DNA from: Sugiyamaella lignohabitans
Taxonomy: Eukaryota > Ascomycota > Dipodascomycetes > Dipodascales > Trichomonascaceae
Assembly: GCF_001640025.1 (NCBI RefSeq)
Contig: NC_031671.1
Location: forward strand, 2,356,001 to 2,420,000
Direction of reading: 5' to 3'
DNA length: 64,000 bases
The notes under the pieces were generated by a model that saw nothing but the letters and a program-made list of their open reading frames with translations, ran no database searches and was not told where the DNA came from. Positions 11,089 through 22,401 of this stretch are shown here, piece after piece. Each line of letters begins with the position of its first letter. The stretch's first letter is position 1. A program made the position numbers and the translations under genes.

Positions 11089-11691
11089 AACTAGAACAGC
11101 TTCCAGCAGAGATCAATTCATAAGTGTCAATAATTCTTAAATTTGTAAGATTAGGTCTTTTGAAACCAAAACCGTTTTCTCTATTATTTTTGAATGCTGA
11201 ACTACCCAAATCCAACTTTCAACTTTTCAAAACTCTTTTATTAGGATACCAAGTTTCGAAGCCAGAGAGCCAAGTAAGCTATGAAGAGTCTTAATGAAGA
11301 TCTTCAGCTGGTCTGTAGGCCAAGTAATCGACAGTCGATCTGTTGATGCGGCTGTTTTGCGCCACTTGAGCCGCTATGATTGATAAGATAAGAACCACCA
11401 AGCACAAAAGCTGTTAAAATAAAGTCTTATAACTTATGTTAGCTCTTAATAACATATTCAATCCCTTCCCACTTTACTAGTTTGATTATTCAAGTGTTTT
11501 ATCAGCGAGATATATTGAATATTGTCTCACATTCAAGTCCTTGAAAATAAGCAGCTTAATCAATCTGCAGGGGCAGTGTGCCCTAGCCCAAATCAATACA
11601 TCAGGCATCAACAATCTCACATCACACATCTTATCTTGAATATACATTGGAAACTTGAGACCAGTAGAGCAATAGGAAATCCATTTGTAGT
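11089..11691. other. Divergent NRP1 / VPS34 intergenic region
   Basis: About 600 bases of AT-rich sequence between two divergent starts, presumably holding both promoters. No exon, tRNA or repeat element was recognised. Confidence 0.5.
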
Positions 11692-14664
11692 ATGGATGGC
11701 AAGGCATTTTCGTTCTATCTCTCGCGAGATGTGGACGTGCCACTTCGAGTGAAGATGTGAGTTGTGTTTAGATTGAGCGATGGGGGCAAACGTCTCGGAC
11801 TCCGTTTTGCTCGAGTAATGTGTGAAATCAGGGGTCAGCTTTGACTATAAATTCTGTAATCAGTTGTACTAACATTTGAAAGTGGTTCACTGGAAGGAGA
11901 AAAGAGACGTCTGTTGTATTCGGAGGTCGTGGAGCATCCAGAAAACGCAATGCTTGCATCGAATATGAGGTAAGTACGGAGAGCATCATGATCCGTCAAA
12001 TTTGAACCTTAGAATGATTCCCCAATTTTCAACATCTATAATCCTTTTAAAGTGAAGAAAATAGATAGGGTGCAATTTTTGGGGTAAATTACGGGGAAAC
12101 TGACTGACTTTAAAATATCTCTCAGAGACACTAACAAATCCAGCTCCGTATCAGATCTTATGGTTACTGTACAAGTATATGCGGATAGTAAACCACTGAC
12201 TATACCCGTATCTACGCCCTATAAATCGTTTAGGAATTCTAGGAAATGGAACGAGTGGTTGGAGTTGCCAATCAAATTCAGTCAGCTGCCCCTAACATCG
12301 CAGTTGGCTATCACCATCTGGGACTACTCAGGAGGCAAAGATTTAGTGTGTTATGGTGGTACAACGGTCAAGTTGTTTCAGAGTACAGACTGTACGATAA
12401 AAACAGGACGACAGAAGTTAAAGGTCTGGCTTGACAGAGAAGCAGATGGACATAGTAACAGCACGACGGATAGTACCATTGTCTCGGAACAGGAAATGGA
12501 CAGGCTTGAGAAGCTGATTAAAAAGCATGAAGCGGGAGATTTACCCATGGTGGACTGGCTGGATAATTTAACATTTCGCAAGATTGAACAAATTAATAAG
12601 AACCAGCGGCCAAATAATGAGCATGAGAATATTCTCTATGTGGATTTGGTACAATTCGACTTTCCAGTAGTATTTTCCGACATCGAATATTCTGTTTATG
12701 GCAACGGTTTGCATGGATATGTGAATCAACGACGTGCCATTAATAGCACACCAGCAAGTGCCGGTTTAAATAGCGACTTGAATAATGAACAAGCAGCAAT
12801 ACATCCGTCTAATGCTAAACAACTTAGTGGTGCTACGACTCCTATACCAGCACCTCTTCCAGTTAAAAAAGCAGAAAGTGCAAAGTCCCTAATCATAGTA
12901 AATGATCCAGAGCAAAATCGCGAAAATCCAATTGAGTCGAAATATAGACGACTAGTGCGAAATCACAAGTCCAATCAGTTCGACCAAGAATTAAAACCGA
13001 ACGCTAAGATCAGAGATGAGTTGAATGTAATTATCAACTCTCCAGTACAGGAACTTACGGTAGACGAGAAGAACTTGTTGTGGAAGTTTAGGTACTATTT
13101 AACCCGTCACAAACAGGCACTTACTAAGTTCCTACAAGCTGTCAGTTGGGAAGATGCTGTGGAAGCACGTCAAGCTGTGGAAATGTTACCCCGTTGGGCA
13201 GAAATTGGGGTAGATGATGCTTTAGAGCTGTTGGGACCTGCATTCACCGATCCAAATGTACGGTTGCATGCAGTCAATAGACTCCGCAAAGCCAACGATC
13301 AAGAATTGGAATTATATTTATTACAACTAGTAGAAGCACTCAAGTTCGAATATCAGCCAAAGGAAATTATCAACAAACCAGGCACTTCGTCAGCACATAG
13401 AAACCAAGCTCCTGTAGCACAAAAGGCGCATTTGGCAGGGTTTTTGATTGGACGAGCCGTCAAAAATCCAATTCTTGGTAACTATTTCTACTGGTATTTG
13501 GCGGTCGAAGCGCAAGAAAAAACTGAAACTGCTGAAACTATTTTCCAGCCTATATTGAATCAGTTTCTTTTATCTTTGCAAAGTCAACCGCCTGCTCCTG
13601 GTAGTGACTTGCCGCCTACAGAAATATTGCGAGCGCAAATCAAGCTCATGCGAAAGCTTCTTGATGTAGCAAGAAACATTCGACAATCAAAAGAAGCCCG
13701 ACCAAAGAAAGTAAGTAAATTACGTGCGTACCTTGCAGAATCAAAAACTGGGCTTGTGTCGTTCCCACCGATTGCTCTACCACTCAATCCAACCGTTAAG
13801 GTAGTGGGCTGCATTCCCGAAGACTCCAACGTATTTAAGAGTAGTCTGTCGCCTATTAAGGTGACATTAAAGGCTGAAGATGGCTCTTTATATCCTATAA
13901 TTCTCAAGTCAGGTGATGACTTGAGACAGGATCAGCTAGTCATTCAGATCATCACGCTTATGGATCAATTACTACGCAACGAAAATCTCGACCTCAAGCT
14001 TACCCCGTATCGCATCCTAGCTACAGCTACTAAAGAAGGAGCATTACAATTTGTTCCGAATGAAACAATTGCTCATGTTTTGGCAGAGTATCATGGCATT
14101 CTTCCATATCTTCGCAATCATAACCCCGACGAGTCGAATGAGTTGAAGATCAAGCCTGAAGCGATGGATACATTTGTTCGATCTTGTGCTGGCTATTGTG
14201 TCATCACTTATATCCTTGGTGTAGGAGACCGGCATTTGGATAATCTTCTTATTTGTCCTGATGGCCATTTCTTCCACGCTGATTATGGCTATATTCTAGG
14301 TCGAGACCCCAAGCCGTTTCCACCAATGATGAAGCTTCCATATCAACTCATTGAAGGAATGGGTGGTGCTTCGTCAGAAAACTATGACAAATTCCGAAGC
14401 TACTGCTTCACTGCATACACCACATTGCGTAAATCGGCCAATTTGATTCTCAGTTTGTTTGCTCTTATGACGGAGTCATCCATTCCAGATATCATGTTTG
14501 AGCGTGAAAAGGCTGTTCAAAAAGTCAAAGAGAAGTTCTGTCTTGAAATGACCGAGGCAGAAGCAATGATCCATTTCCAGAACCTCATTAATGCATCTGT
14601 CAACTCGCTGGTACCAATCATGATTGACAGACTCCACAGTCTTGCCCAGTACTGGAGGGCATAG
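11692..14664 (+). CDS. VPS34: Phosphatidylinositol 3-kinase Vps34 (three exons)
   Basis: Exons are 11692..11756, 11883..11969 and 12144..14664, giving 890 residues. Introns use GTGAGT/TACTAAC and GTAAGT/CACTAAC signals. The long third-exon frame alone lacks the first ~55 residues. The two short exons restore the start of the C2 domain (FSFYLSRDVDVPLRVKI), and the joins are in frame. Order: C2 domain (about 1-200), helical PIK domain (about 300-520), kinase domain (about 600-890) with the ATP-site lysine near 639, the catalytic loop GDRHLDN near 745 and the GYILGRDPKPFPP activation segment. The metal-binding motif reads DYG, not the usual DFG. Vps34 makes PI3P for endosomal sorting and autophagy in complexes with Vps15 and Atg6/Vps30. 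The gene converges on SFA1. Confidence 0.93.
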
Positions 14665-14797
14665 ACGCTCATTCCACGTAGTAATCAAGAACAAACTGTC
14701 CAGGACTACAAACTCAGCAATCGAATATGGGAGCATTTTTATATTTATTATTTCTGAGTTATGATTTTTATGAAACTACGTTAAATACACCTACACC

Positions 14798-15997
<1,200 letters not shown>

Positions 15998-16019
15998 TCA
16001 GGAGTAGGTTGCTCGGCAA

Positions 16020-16028
16020 TATATATAT
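16020..16028 (-). promoter_or_regulatory. TATA box candidate for SFA1
   Basis: TATATATAT, palindromic, 87 nt before the SFA1 start codon, a typical distance for a yeast core promoter. Based on position and composition only. Confidence 0.45.
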
Positions 16029-16291
16029 GCGCAATAATCACCACTAGTACAAATAAATTTAGAATGCGGAAGCGATAAGCGGCAACATTATCCGGTCGGT
16101 GCGGCTTAACCTTCCTGTCTGAGTCAGCCCTGGCTCCGTTGCTTATGTCTCACATGACCGGCTACTGGGAAACTGGTGCCGGTCGAGTTCTCTTGCTCGT
16201 GTCCAACGGTGCTTGTCTACCTCCGTCCGCCACACTTTGTCATCATCTCCGTGATCTGCGGAAATGAAATGGTATCTCCGGCTTGGGGGTC

Positions 16292-16546
16292 TGCCTCCGG
16301 CGGCTGGGGCTCCGCCCCAGACCCCGTGGCTCCTGCTTCGCAGGAGATTGATTCGGCAGTCGGATTTTACTCTTATTTTGGGAGAAAGAAATCAGGTTTG
16401 GCGGCTGTGATTATTTGTCAGAGTCGTTCATTGGCATTTTACAGGTGCAGGTTCGTGATGACAGGATCTGCAGGGTCCCGACGCACGACTCGAGCGCAGC
16501 GAGAGGAGCCACGGGGTCTGGGGCGGAGCCCCAGCCGCCGGAGGCA
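16292..16546. mobile_element. GC-rich inverted-repeat element, expanded copy
   Basis: The left arm (16292-16346) starts TGCCTCCGGCGG and ends with the TGCTTCGCAGGAG hairpin. The right arm (16487-16546) starts GACTCGAG and ends GCCGGAGGCA. The arms are inverted copies of one another over about 35 bp. They match the compact 136-139 bp elements elsewhere, but the interior is about 118 bp longer. GGTC abuts both ends and could be a target duplication. No coding capacity. Confidence 0.8.
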
Positions 16547-16587
16547 GGTCCCCAGTCAGTAGGAAATTGTCTGTTCTATTGGCGTGG

Positions 16588-17310
16588 CTACGATAACTTC
16601 GACTTGACCCGGTTCTTGCGCTTAATATAAATATAGAGGGCCACTATGAAGCCAATGGGCGGAAGGAGCCATTCGGAGAGTGAGATGATGATGTTGGGTT
16701 GCATTTGCGACACAAGAGCGTCGAGCTTGGCGTAGAGTGAGTCCAGTGAGGCCTCGTTTTTGATGACATAGTCGGCCAGAAGTCGTTTTTCTGCTATCGG
16801 CATTTGGCTAGCAATTCGTTTATCCGCATCGTCTTCTGACAGGTGGGGGTCTCTTTTGAGCAGTCGTTCTCGTTGCTGTTCATTGCTACAAGAAACAACG
16901 ACAGAAACTCCACAGTATGCATCCAGTTTACTTTCGAATAGTAATGGGACGTCCAAAATCACCATTTGACACCCCTTAACCCAAGCCCAAATTACTTGGC
17001 GGGCCATCTCTAGTCGAACTGCCGGATGAGTAATGGAATTTAGCACTTTGCGTTCTTTTTCACTTCCAAATGCCACCTTTCCAAGAACAGGACGGTTTAA
17101 ATTACCATTTTCATCGACCAGCGACTGTCCCTCAGGAACCAGGGGCGTGAAATGATCCACAATCTGTTTATATGCCTTGGTACCGGGCTCCACAACCTGC
17201 CGAGCAATTAAATCTGCATCGACAATAGTGAGGTTATGTTTCTGAGCAAGATATTTGGATACAGTGGATTTACCAGTTGCAATGCCTCCGGTGAGACCTA
17301 CAATCAGCAT
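16588..17310 (-). CDS. CAB5: Dephospho-CoA kinase
   Basis: 240 residues, the usual length. It begins MLIVGLTGGIATGKST, a P-loop at residues 5-16, then VDADLIARQVVEPG, the CoaE signature that holds the substrate 3'-OH region, and later the LID-type arginines (RLLKRD). The C-terminus is one hydrophobic segment (about residues 215-230) followed by a basic tail, consistent with the membrane or lipid-particle association known for fungal Cab5. It phosphorylates dephospho-CoA with ATP, the last step of CoA synthesis. Across 1.1 kb it diverges from a PAN5-like ketopantoate reductase, an earlier enzyme of the same pathway. Confidence 0.92.
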   Translation of the reverse strand: MLIVGLTGGIATGKSTVSKYLAQKHNLTIVDADLIARQVVEPGTKAYKQIVDHFTPLVPEGQSLVDENGNLNRPVLGKVAFGSEKERKVLNSITHPAVRLEMARQVIWAWVKGCQMVILDVPLLFESKLDAYCGVSVVVSCSNEQQRERLLKRDPHLSEDDADKRIASQMPIAEKRLLADYVIKNEASLDSLYAKLDALVSQMQPNIIISLSEWLLPPIGFIVALYIYIKRKNRVKSKLS

Positions 17311-17602
17311 CTTCTACTTCTTGTCTGCTGTGATAAGGCTCCTTAGTGAAAAATGAAAATGAAAATCAGTAGAGGTATTCAAGTCTTTTATAAATCAAAA
17401 CAGCGAGCAAGAAATAGTGCTTCAGTGTGTTCAATCAGTGGTCAATACGATTTTTGAGGTCTGCTCGTTTGTCAGGTTGTTGCCTCGGATAACCTTCACG
17501 AGGTCTTTTAGAGCTTATCATAGTGGGGCTGCCGAGATCTGATCTCACACACCCCGCATCCTGCATCGACGCTATTAGGCACGGCTTCTCAGGGGGTGGG
17601 TG

Positions 17603-17663
17603 TGCCTCCGGCGGCTGGGGCTCTGCCCCAGACCCCGTGGCTCCTCTCGCTGAGCTCGAGTCG
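17603..17663. repeat. GC-rich repeat, left-facing half copy
   Basis: It starts TGCCTCCGGCGG and continues through the CTGGGGC-x3-GCCCCAG hairpin to GAGCTCGAGTCG. It carries the 'CTCGAG' type of inner flank. Compact elements carry one such flank and one TGCTTCGCAGGAG-type flank. Because its neighbour at 18023 has the same flank type, the two are more likely separate half copies than one stretched element. Confidence 0.85.
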
Positions 17664-18022
17664 GGGCGTGGGGTCCTTGTATGTGCTTTTTTAGCGTCCA
17701 TGGGTGTTAATTTTTATGTTTGACACCTAGATTGCTTATATGGTTTATAAATAGGCTGTATCCTTCGGAGAATCCATTGTTGCAGTTAATTCATAGGACT
17801 TGAAATCATGTGATTATAAATAATCATCAAAATGAAAAGAAACTAACCAGATCTCCTGCTTTAAATATACTCAAGTTTTCAAGGTAAAGAGCCAATTGAA
17901 TCTCTGAGCAGTTAAAGTGGATCACTGGCGGTCGAGTCAAACTAGCCAAACGTCACAGCCCTCAAACCAGCCCTCAAACCACAAGAAAACCTCCGCCACA
18001 GAGCTCCCCACCTCCGACGCCC

Positions 18023-18082
18023 GACTCGAGCACAGCGAGAGGAGCCACGGGGTCTGGGGCGGGGCCCCAGCCGCCGGAGGCA
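18023..18082. repeat. GC-rich repeat, right-facing half copy
   Basis: It runs GACTCGAG through GGGGTCTGGGGC to GCCGGAGGCA, inverted relative to the half copy at 17603. The bases after it (GGTCCCC) match those after the copy ending at 16546, so the conserved unit may extend a little beyond the repeat end defined here. Confidence 0.85.
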
Positions 18083-18448
18083 GGTCCCCGAAAAATGCTA
18101 GTACGTCATAAGTGGACCCTTGCTGCACGGCTGAGTGGAAATTTATTTTATATATGCTTGCTTTATTTGTTAATGAAGATGGCGATCGCAAGCTATAAGC
18201 ATATGCCAGGAACCGAACTAAGGGGGCTTTGTTTGCTATTGTTGCTTATGACTAAATTTAAATATTGAGAGTTGGTTTGGTTTTTATTTGTTTTCTTTAG
18301 GCAAGAAACAAGAATTCCTATTTAAGCGTGGTGTGCTGTCACGAAAGTGTCTAACTGGATCAATAGCATTATTAAACAGACGTTTATTGGTTAGATCGGC
18401 CAGTAATTGAGTATTGAGTTGAAATAATAAAAATCTCAGAATTGATCA

Positions 18449-21097
18449 ATGGCTTCGTCAAAAATATTTATTCTTGGAGCTGGCAGTGTTGGAAGCTTAG
18501 TTGCGACCAGCATTGAATCCACTATTCCTAAATGTGCAGATGTTGCCCTGGTTCTTAAGTCAAAAGAGAGGTTGCAGCACTATATTCACCATGATTCGAC
18601 TCTCAGATTATGGCGAAATATTGGCTCGCAAATGATGATTGAAAAGAAGATTCCTGCCCATGCTCAGTACCCGAAACTTGGGAATAGCACTGACAGACCA
18701 TTGCCCATTGAAAACTTAATTGTCACTACTAAGGCTACTCAGACTGAATCAGCCATTAGGGCCATATTACCATCTATTACTCCCAATACAAGGATATTAT
18801 TATTACAAAATGGCATTGGCACTTATGAGAAGCTATGTGAGAAGTTCTGGCCTGAAAAGTCGTCGAGACCATATTTTTTGCTCGGTATTACATCTCATGG
18901 AGTACGTCCAGCAGATATTCCATGGACTTATAAGCATGTCGGTAATGGTGATCTTAAACTGACCCAGGTGCCTGATTCTGTCGACCCTCTACAGGTGCTA
19001 CAATTGCAATCACAATCACATACACATACATATACCCACTCACAGTCGCAGAAGGGCGAATCTGATCTGGACTATTCTCACCGCGAATATACCACATCTG
19101 TAAATGGAGAACCAACAGCCTCGGAGGAATCTGTCAAATCTGATCAAATAGATTTTGATGTTAATCTGCATAAAGCACGCAGAGGTCAACCTACCGACTC
19201 GGAGGAATCTGTTAAGGCTGATTATTCGGGATTACAGATTCATCTTGAGAAAATTCGCAAGGGCAGCCCGACAGACTCGGAAGAAGCAGTGAGAGCAGAA
19301 TATTCAGATCTCGATGTTAATTTACAAAAAGCACGTAGAGGCGGCCCTACTGACTCTGAAGAATCGGTAAGAGCCGATACTGTACAAGACCCATTACCAT
19401 ATTCAAAACTATCATCCCGTGTTAATATGGATATCAGTACCCCAAGACCAACTGAGTCGGAGGAGGCTGTGAAATCCGAGTATTCTGAGGCAGAGATTAT
19501 AGTTAAGAAGGGCAACGAAGTTTATTACACTGAATCTGAGGAGGCAGTAAAAGCAGACTATTCAGACCCGTTGCATCCTCATCAAAGGGCAAGTTCACGA
19601 ATTGGGTCTGTACAACCCAATATAGAGCATACACATGAGCCTACTGACTCCGAAGCATCGGTTAAAGCAGAGTACAGCGATCCATTGCATCCTCACCAAA
19701 AAGCCAGTGCTCAAGCTGGTTCTGTACAACCCTGTGTGGACGATACTAGTGCTCCGACCGACTCCGAGGCATCTGTTAAGGCAGATTACCATGATCCACT
19801 GCAACCCCACCAGAAGGCCAGTTCTAAGGTTGGTCACCAAAGCAGCGAGTCATCTCAGCCAAATATTGAACACACTAGTGACCCTACTGATTCTGAGGTA
19901 TCTGTCAAGGCCGATTACGAAGATCCCTTACACGAACATCAGAAAGCCAGTGCCAAAGCCAGTGGCTCTGTACAGCCAAATGTCGACCATAGTCAAGAAG
20001 TTACTGACTCCGAGGCATCTGTAAAAGCTGACTATAGTGACCCATTACACCCTCACCAAAAAGCCAGTGCCAAGGCAAGCAGCTCCGCAAGTCCTAATGT
20101 CGAACACACCAGTCAACCTACTGATTCTGAAGCATCTGTTAAAGCTGAATATCATGATCCATTACATCCTCATCAGAAAGCAAGTGCCAAAGCCAGCAGC
20201 AAAGTTAGTGGTGATTCATCTGATCCTAGCGTCAAACATACAAGCCAGCCCACTGACTCTGAAGAGTCTGTAAAGGCTGATTACGAGGATCCATTACATA
20301 CACACCAGAAAGCCAGCTCTCGAACTGGGTTTGTGGGGCCCAATGTTGAGAATACCTCGGACCCGACTGACAGTGAAGAGTCCGTCAAAGCTGACTACTC
20401 TGATCCATTAAATCCATACCAGAAAGCAAGTGCCAAGGTTGGCCAAGTGGAACCAAATGTCTACGACACTACTGACCCGACCTTGTCAGAAGCATCTGTT
20501 AAAGCTGACTATGCTCCACCGCTTGTTGACAGCGAGCATCATCTGCTAACGTCACAAGACCTACCAGCTATCTTTAAAGCTCTGTTATCTACCAAATCAC
20601 TCCTGAACGCACGAGTGCTTCCATACTCTGAATTCAAGGTTGCACAATACGAAAAACTCATTGTGAACGCAGCTATCAACCCCTTGACTGCTATATTCCG
20701 ATGCACTAATGGCCAACTGTTGGAGATGGAGAATTCAGAGAAAGTTCTCTACGACATTGTCAAAGAGAGTTGCTCGATTCTGAAGACCCATGCTCGTGCT
20801 ACCTTCGCGGAAGACGACCTACTACTTGTAAATACCCAATTGAATCCCCATCGCATGCTCCGTGTCGTTCAGGACGTGTGCCGCTCGACTGCCAACAACA
20901 AATCGTCGATGCTGGTTGACGTCGAGCGAGGAAACTCTACCGAGCTCCCCTACATCAACGGCTACCTAATCGAGCTTGGCAAACAGCACCGCAAGCGAAC
21001 GGACCGCAACTCCATGTTGGCTCAGCTCGTCCAGATCCAACTGGCCATCTCGCGAAAATCCGAAAAGAGCTACGTTCCTCTTTCCCTTGATATTTAA
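18449..21097 (+). CDS. PAN5: Ketopantoate reductase (PanE/ApbA, PAN5-like) interrupted by a large peptide repeat
   Basis: 882 residues in one uninterrupted frame, against about 380 for yeast Pan5. Residues 1-190 form the NADPH-binding Rossmann half (GAGSVG at 10-15, PIENLIVTTKATQT, ILLLQNGIG, GITSHGV). Residues about 700-882 form the catalytic helical half, keeping K736 and N740 of the K-L-x-V-N-x-x-x-N-P motif and E832 of the TELPYINGY motif. Between them, residues about 222-690 are 14 imperfect repeats with core PTDSEESVKADY. Without the insert the enzyme is about 410 residues and looks intact. The enzyme reduces ketopantoate to pantoate for vitamin B5/CoA synthesis. Divergent CAB5 supports this role. 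Pantoate activity is inferred; no intron signals flank the repeats. Confidence 0.8.
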   Translation: MASSKIFILGAGSVGSLVATSIESTIPKCADVALVLKSKERLQHYIHHDSTLRLWRNIGSQMMIEKKIPAHAQYPKLGNSTDRPLPIENLIVTTKATQTESAIRAILPSITPNTRILLLQNGIGTYEKLCEKFWPEKSSRPYFLLGITSHGVRPADIPWTYKHVGNGDLKLTQVPDSVDPLQVLQLQSQSHTHTYTHSQSQKGESDLDYSHREYTTSVNGEPTASEESVKSDQIDFDVNLHKARRGQPTDSEESVKADYSGLQIHLEKIRKGSPTDSEEAVRAEYSDLDVNLQKARRGGPTDSEESVRADTVQDPLPYSKLSSRVNMDISTPRPTESEEAVKSEYSEAEIIVKKGNEVYYTESEEAVKADYSDPLHPHQRASSRIGSVQPNIEHTHEPTDSEASVKAEYSDPLHPHQKASAQAGSVQPCVDDTSAPTDSEASVKADYHDPLQPHQKASSKVGHQSSESSQPNIEHTSDPTDSEVSVKADYEDPLHEHQKASAKASGSVQPNVDHSQEVTDSEASVKADYSDPLHPHQKASAKASSSASPNVEHTSQPTDSEASVKAEYHDPLHPHQKASAKASSKVSGDSSDPSVKHTSQPTDSEESVKADYEDPLHTHQKASSRTGFVGPNVENTSDPTDSEESVKADYSDPLNPYQKASAKVGQVEPNVYDTTDPTLSEASVKADYAPPLVDSEHHLLTSQDLPAIFKALLSTKSLLNARVLPYSEFKVAQYEKLIVNAAINPLTAIFRCTNGQLLEMENSEKVLYDIVKESCSILKTHARATFAEDDLLLVNTQLNPHRMLRVVQDVCRSTANNKSSMLVDVERGNSTELPYINGYLIELGKQHRKRTDRNSMLAQLVQIQLAISRKSEKSYVPLSLDI
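19112..20520 (+). repeat. Coding tandem repeat, 14 units, inside the PAN5-like protein
   Basis: Units share the core P-T-D-S-E-[EA]-[SA]-V-K-A-[DE]-Y. The first five are short (mostly 26 residues; one is longer). The next eight are 38-44 residues and add DPLHPHQKASAK plus a variable Ser/Asn linker. The last is truncated. Units differ by many synonymous changes (ACT/ACC, GAC/GAT, TCC/TCT, GAG/GAA in the TDSE core) while the peptide is kept. TDSEE fits the acidic consensus for casein kinase 2. The segment is hydrophilic and probably extended. Confidence 0.9.
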
Positions 21098-21132
21098 AGA
21101 ATTAACTCGAATTAATCTTGCCGTAACGGATG

Positions 21133-21269
21133 TGCCTCCGGAGGCTGGGGCGCTGCCCTAGACCCCGTAGCTCCTGCTTTGCAGGAGGTTGCTGGGACCG
21201 TGAAGTTTCGACTCGAGCGCAGCGAGAGGAGCAGCGGGGTCTGGGGCGGAGCCCCAGCCGCCGGAGGCA
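21133..21269. mobile_element. GC-rich inverted-repeat element, 137 bp
   Basis: A compact copy: left arm with the CTCCTGCTTTGCAGGAG hairpin flank, centre TGGGACCGTGAAG, right arm with the CGACTCGAG flank, ending GCCGGAGGCA. It lies between the convergent PAN5-like and SET genes and ends 17 bp from the SET stop codon. No clear target-site duplication. Confidence 0.85.
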
Positions 21270-21285
21270 GTCCGAGGTCTGTGAT

Positions 21286-22401
21286 TTACTTTTCATTCGT
21301 CAATGCATTAGTTATTTCCAGCATTCCCCGGGTGACATCGTTAAGGGGAAGTCGAGCCAGCTCTCGCGATTTCGTCTCGAGGATTTGTTGGAGGACCCGG
21401 CAATTGCCGGTCTTGTATTTGGATCCGTCGCTTCGACCTGAGCACAGCATTTGTAGACCAGGAGGAATGCCATCGGATGAAGGTTCTTGAAGGCATGAGA
21501 GCGACACTTCAGTACGGAAGGAGGGCCCCTCTTTATTCACAGTGTAGTCACCAAGATATCCTAGTTCTTCTAAAACCGATTTTTGACTGGTCGTCAGGAG
21601 CTGCAGAATTTCCTGCGTGATATCGACAGTATCCCATGGGTTACTGGGGATTGTGAACCCGTACTCGCAGAGCAGGAACGTGTTATCATGAGGACCGTAT
21701 CCTAGTAATATCTCGTCTCCGGGAGAATAGTGTTTGCGTGCAGTCACGACCATACCCACGGCAGTCACATCGACTTTGACACTGTCTTGTTCGCCGAGAG
21801 ATGTGTGGTTTAGGAAGTCTATAAATGGTGCCATGGTCATGTTATCAGCTGGTGTACCATCAGAGCCAGGAAGGGTCATATATAGACAGCGAGAGTTGAC
21901 GCACATCCAAGCACGTAGAAACTCGTTATATTCGATGTTGGTCTCACTGTCGCTATCTGAAAGTACCCTCTTCACAGCCTCGAAATCATCAAGAAATGTA
22001 TTTTTCTGTTTCGACACATGGCTTTGAACTGAAAGAGGCATTGATTTCAAGTCTTCAGGAGTCATACCTAAAGGAATGCCTTGGAATGATTCTTTTGTAG
22101 GGAGCTGGGATAGAAATGGATACCAATAGTTATCTGCGTCATTGCAATATAAGGTGATGACAAGCGCCAGTATCTGGTGCGAGTTCAGTTTGTTCCAGTG
22201 AGGAGTCCATTTTGGACAGGTGACTTTAATTGACAATTTATTCAGTAGTTGTCTTCTACGAATCACCACCAGCTGAGTACCAGGAGTGATGGCTTGTGTG
22301 CTTATGACAGACCGCCCGCGGCCAGGGATATCTTGAACTGCTATTTTCGGGGAAATAACAGCATTACCCTTTTTCAGCCAAGTTTCTAAATTTGAAGCCA
22401 T
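21286..22401 (-). CDS. SET-domain protein lysine methyltransferase (Rkm/SETD6 class)
   Basis: 371 residues, unspliced. The SET signatures are split as in the Rubisco-LSMT/SETD3/SETD6/Rkm group: GRGRSVISTQAI near the N-terminus, an inserted i-SET region, MAPFIDFLNH (the AdoMet-pocket N-H motif) near residue 200, and GDEILLGYG with the catalytic Tyr near 240. The C-terminal third is helical, as in the substrate-binding domain of the group. In yeasts such enzymes methylate ribosomal proteins or elongation factors. I cannot say which substrate applies here. The gene is somewhat shorter than Rkm1-Rkm4. Confidence 0.8.
   Translation of the reverse strand: MASNLETWLKKGNAVISPKIAVQDIPGRGRSVISTQAITPGTQLVVIRRRQLLNKLSIKVTCPKWTPHWNKLNSHQILALVITLYCNDADNYWYPFLSQLPTKESFQGIPLGMTPEDLKSMPLSVQSHVSKQKNTFLDDFEAVKRVLSDSDSETNIEYNEFLRAWMCVNSRCLYMTLPGSDGTPADNMTMAPFIDFLNHTSLGEQDSVKVDVTAVGMVVTARKHYSPGDEILLGYGPHDNTFLLCEYGFTIPSNPWDTVDITQEILQLLTTSQKSVLEELGYLGDYTVNKEGPSFRTEVSLSCLQEPSSDGIPPGLQMLCSGRSDGSKYKTGNCRVLQQILETKSRELARLPLNDVTRGMLEITNALTNEK

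Larger units (their letters stand above)
17311..18448. other. Divergent CAB5 / PAN5-like intergenic region with two repeat halves
   Basis: 1.14 kb between divergent starts. It contains two half copies of the GC-rich repeat at 17603-17663 and 18023-18082, 360 bp apart and inverted. The rest is AT-rich. All open frames here (for example 17435-17701 and 17937-18191) are repeat read-through. Confidence 0.55.

Noticed and set aside
16176..16562. 128-residue plus-strand open frame
   Set aside because: Most of it is two arms of the GC-rich element; the 'SGGWGSAPDPVAPASQE' text is found wherever the element is read in that frame.
17603..18082. Reading the two half repeats as one 480-bp element
   Set aside because: Compact elements carry two different inner flanks, but these halves carry the same CTCGAG type, so separate half copies are more likely.
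19112..20520. CRISPR-like or satellite array
   Set aside because: The periodicity is in the peptide, with a continuous frame and many synonymous differences; repeats are not identical at the DNA level.
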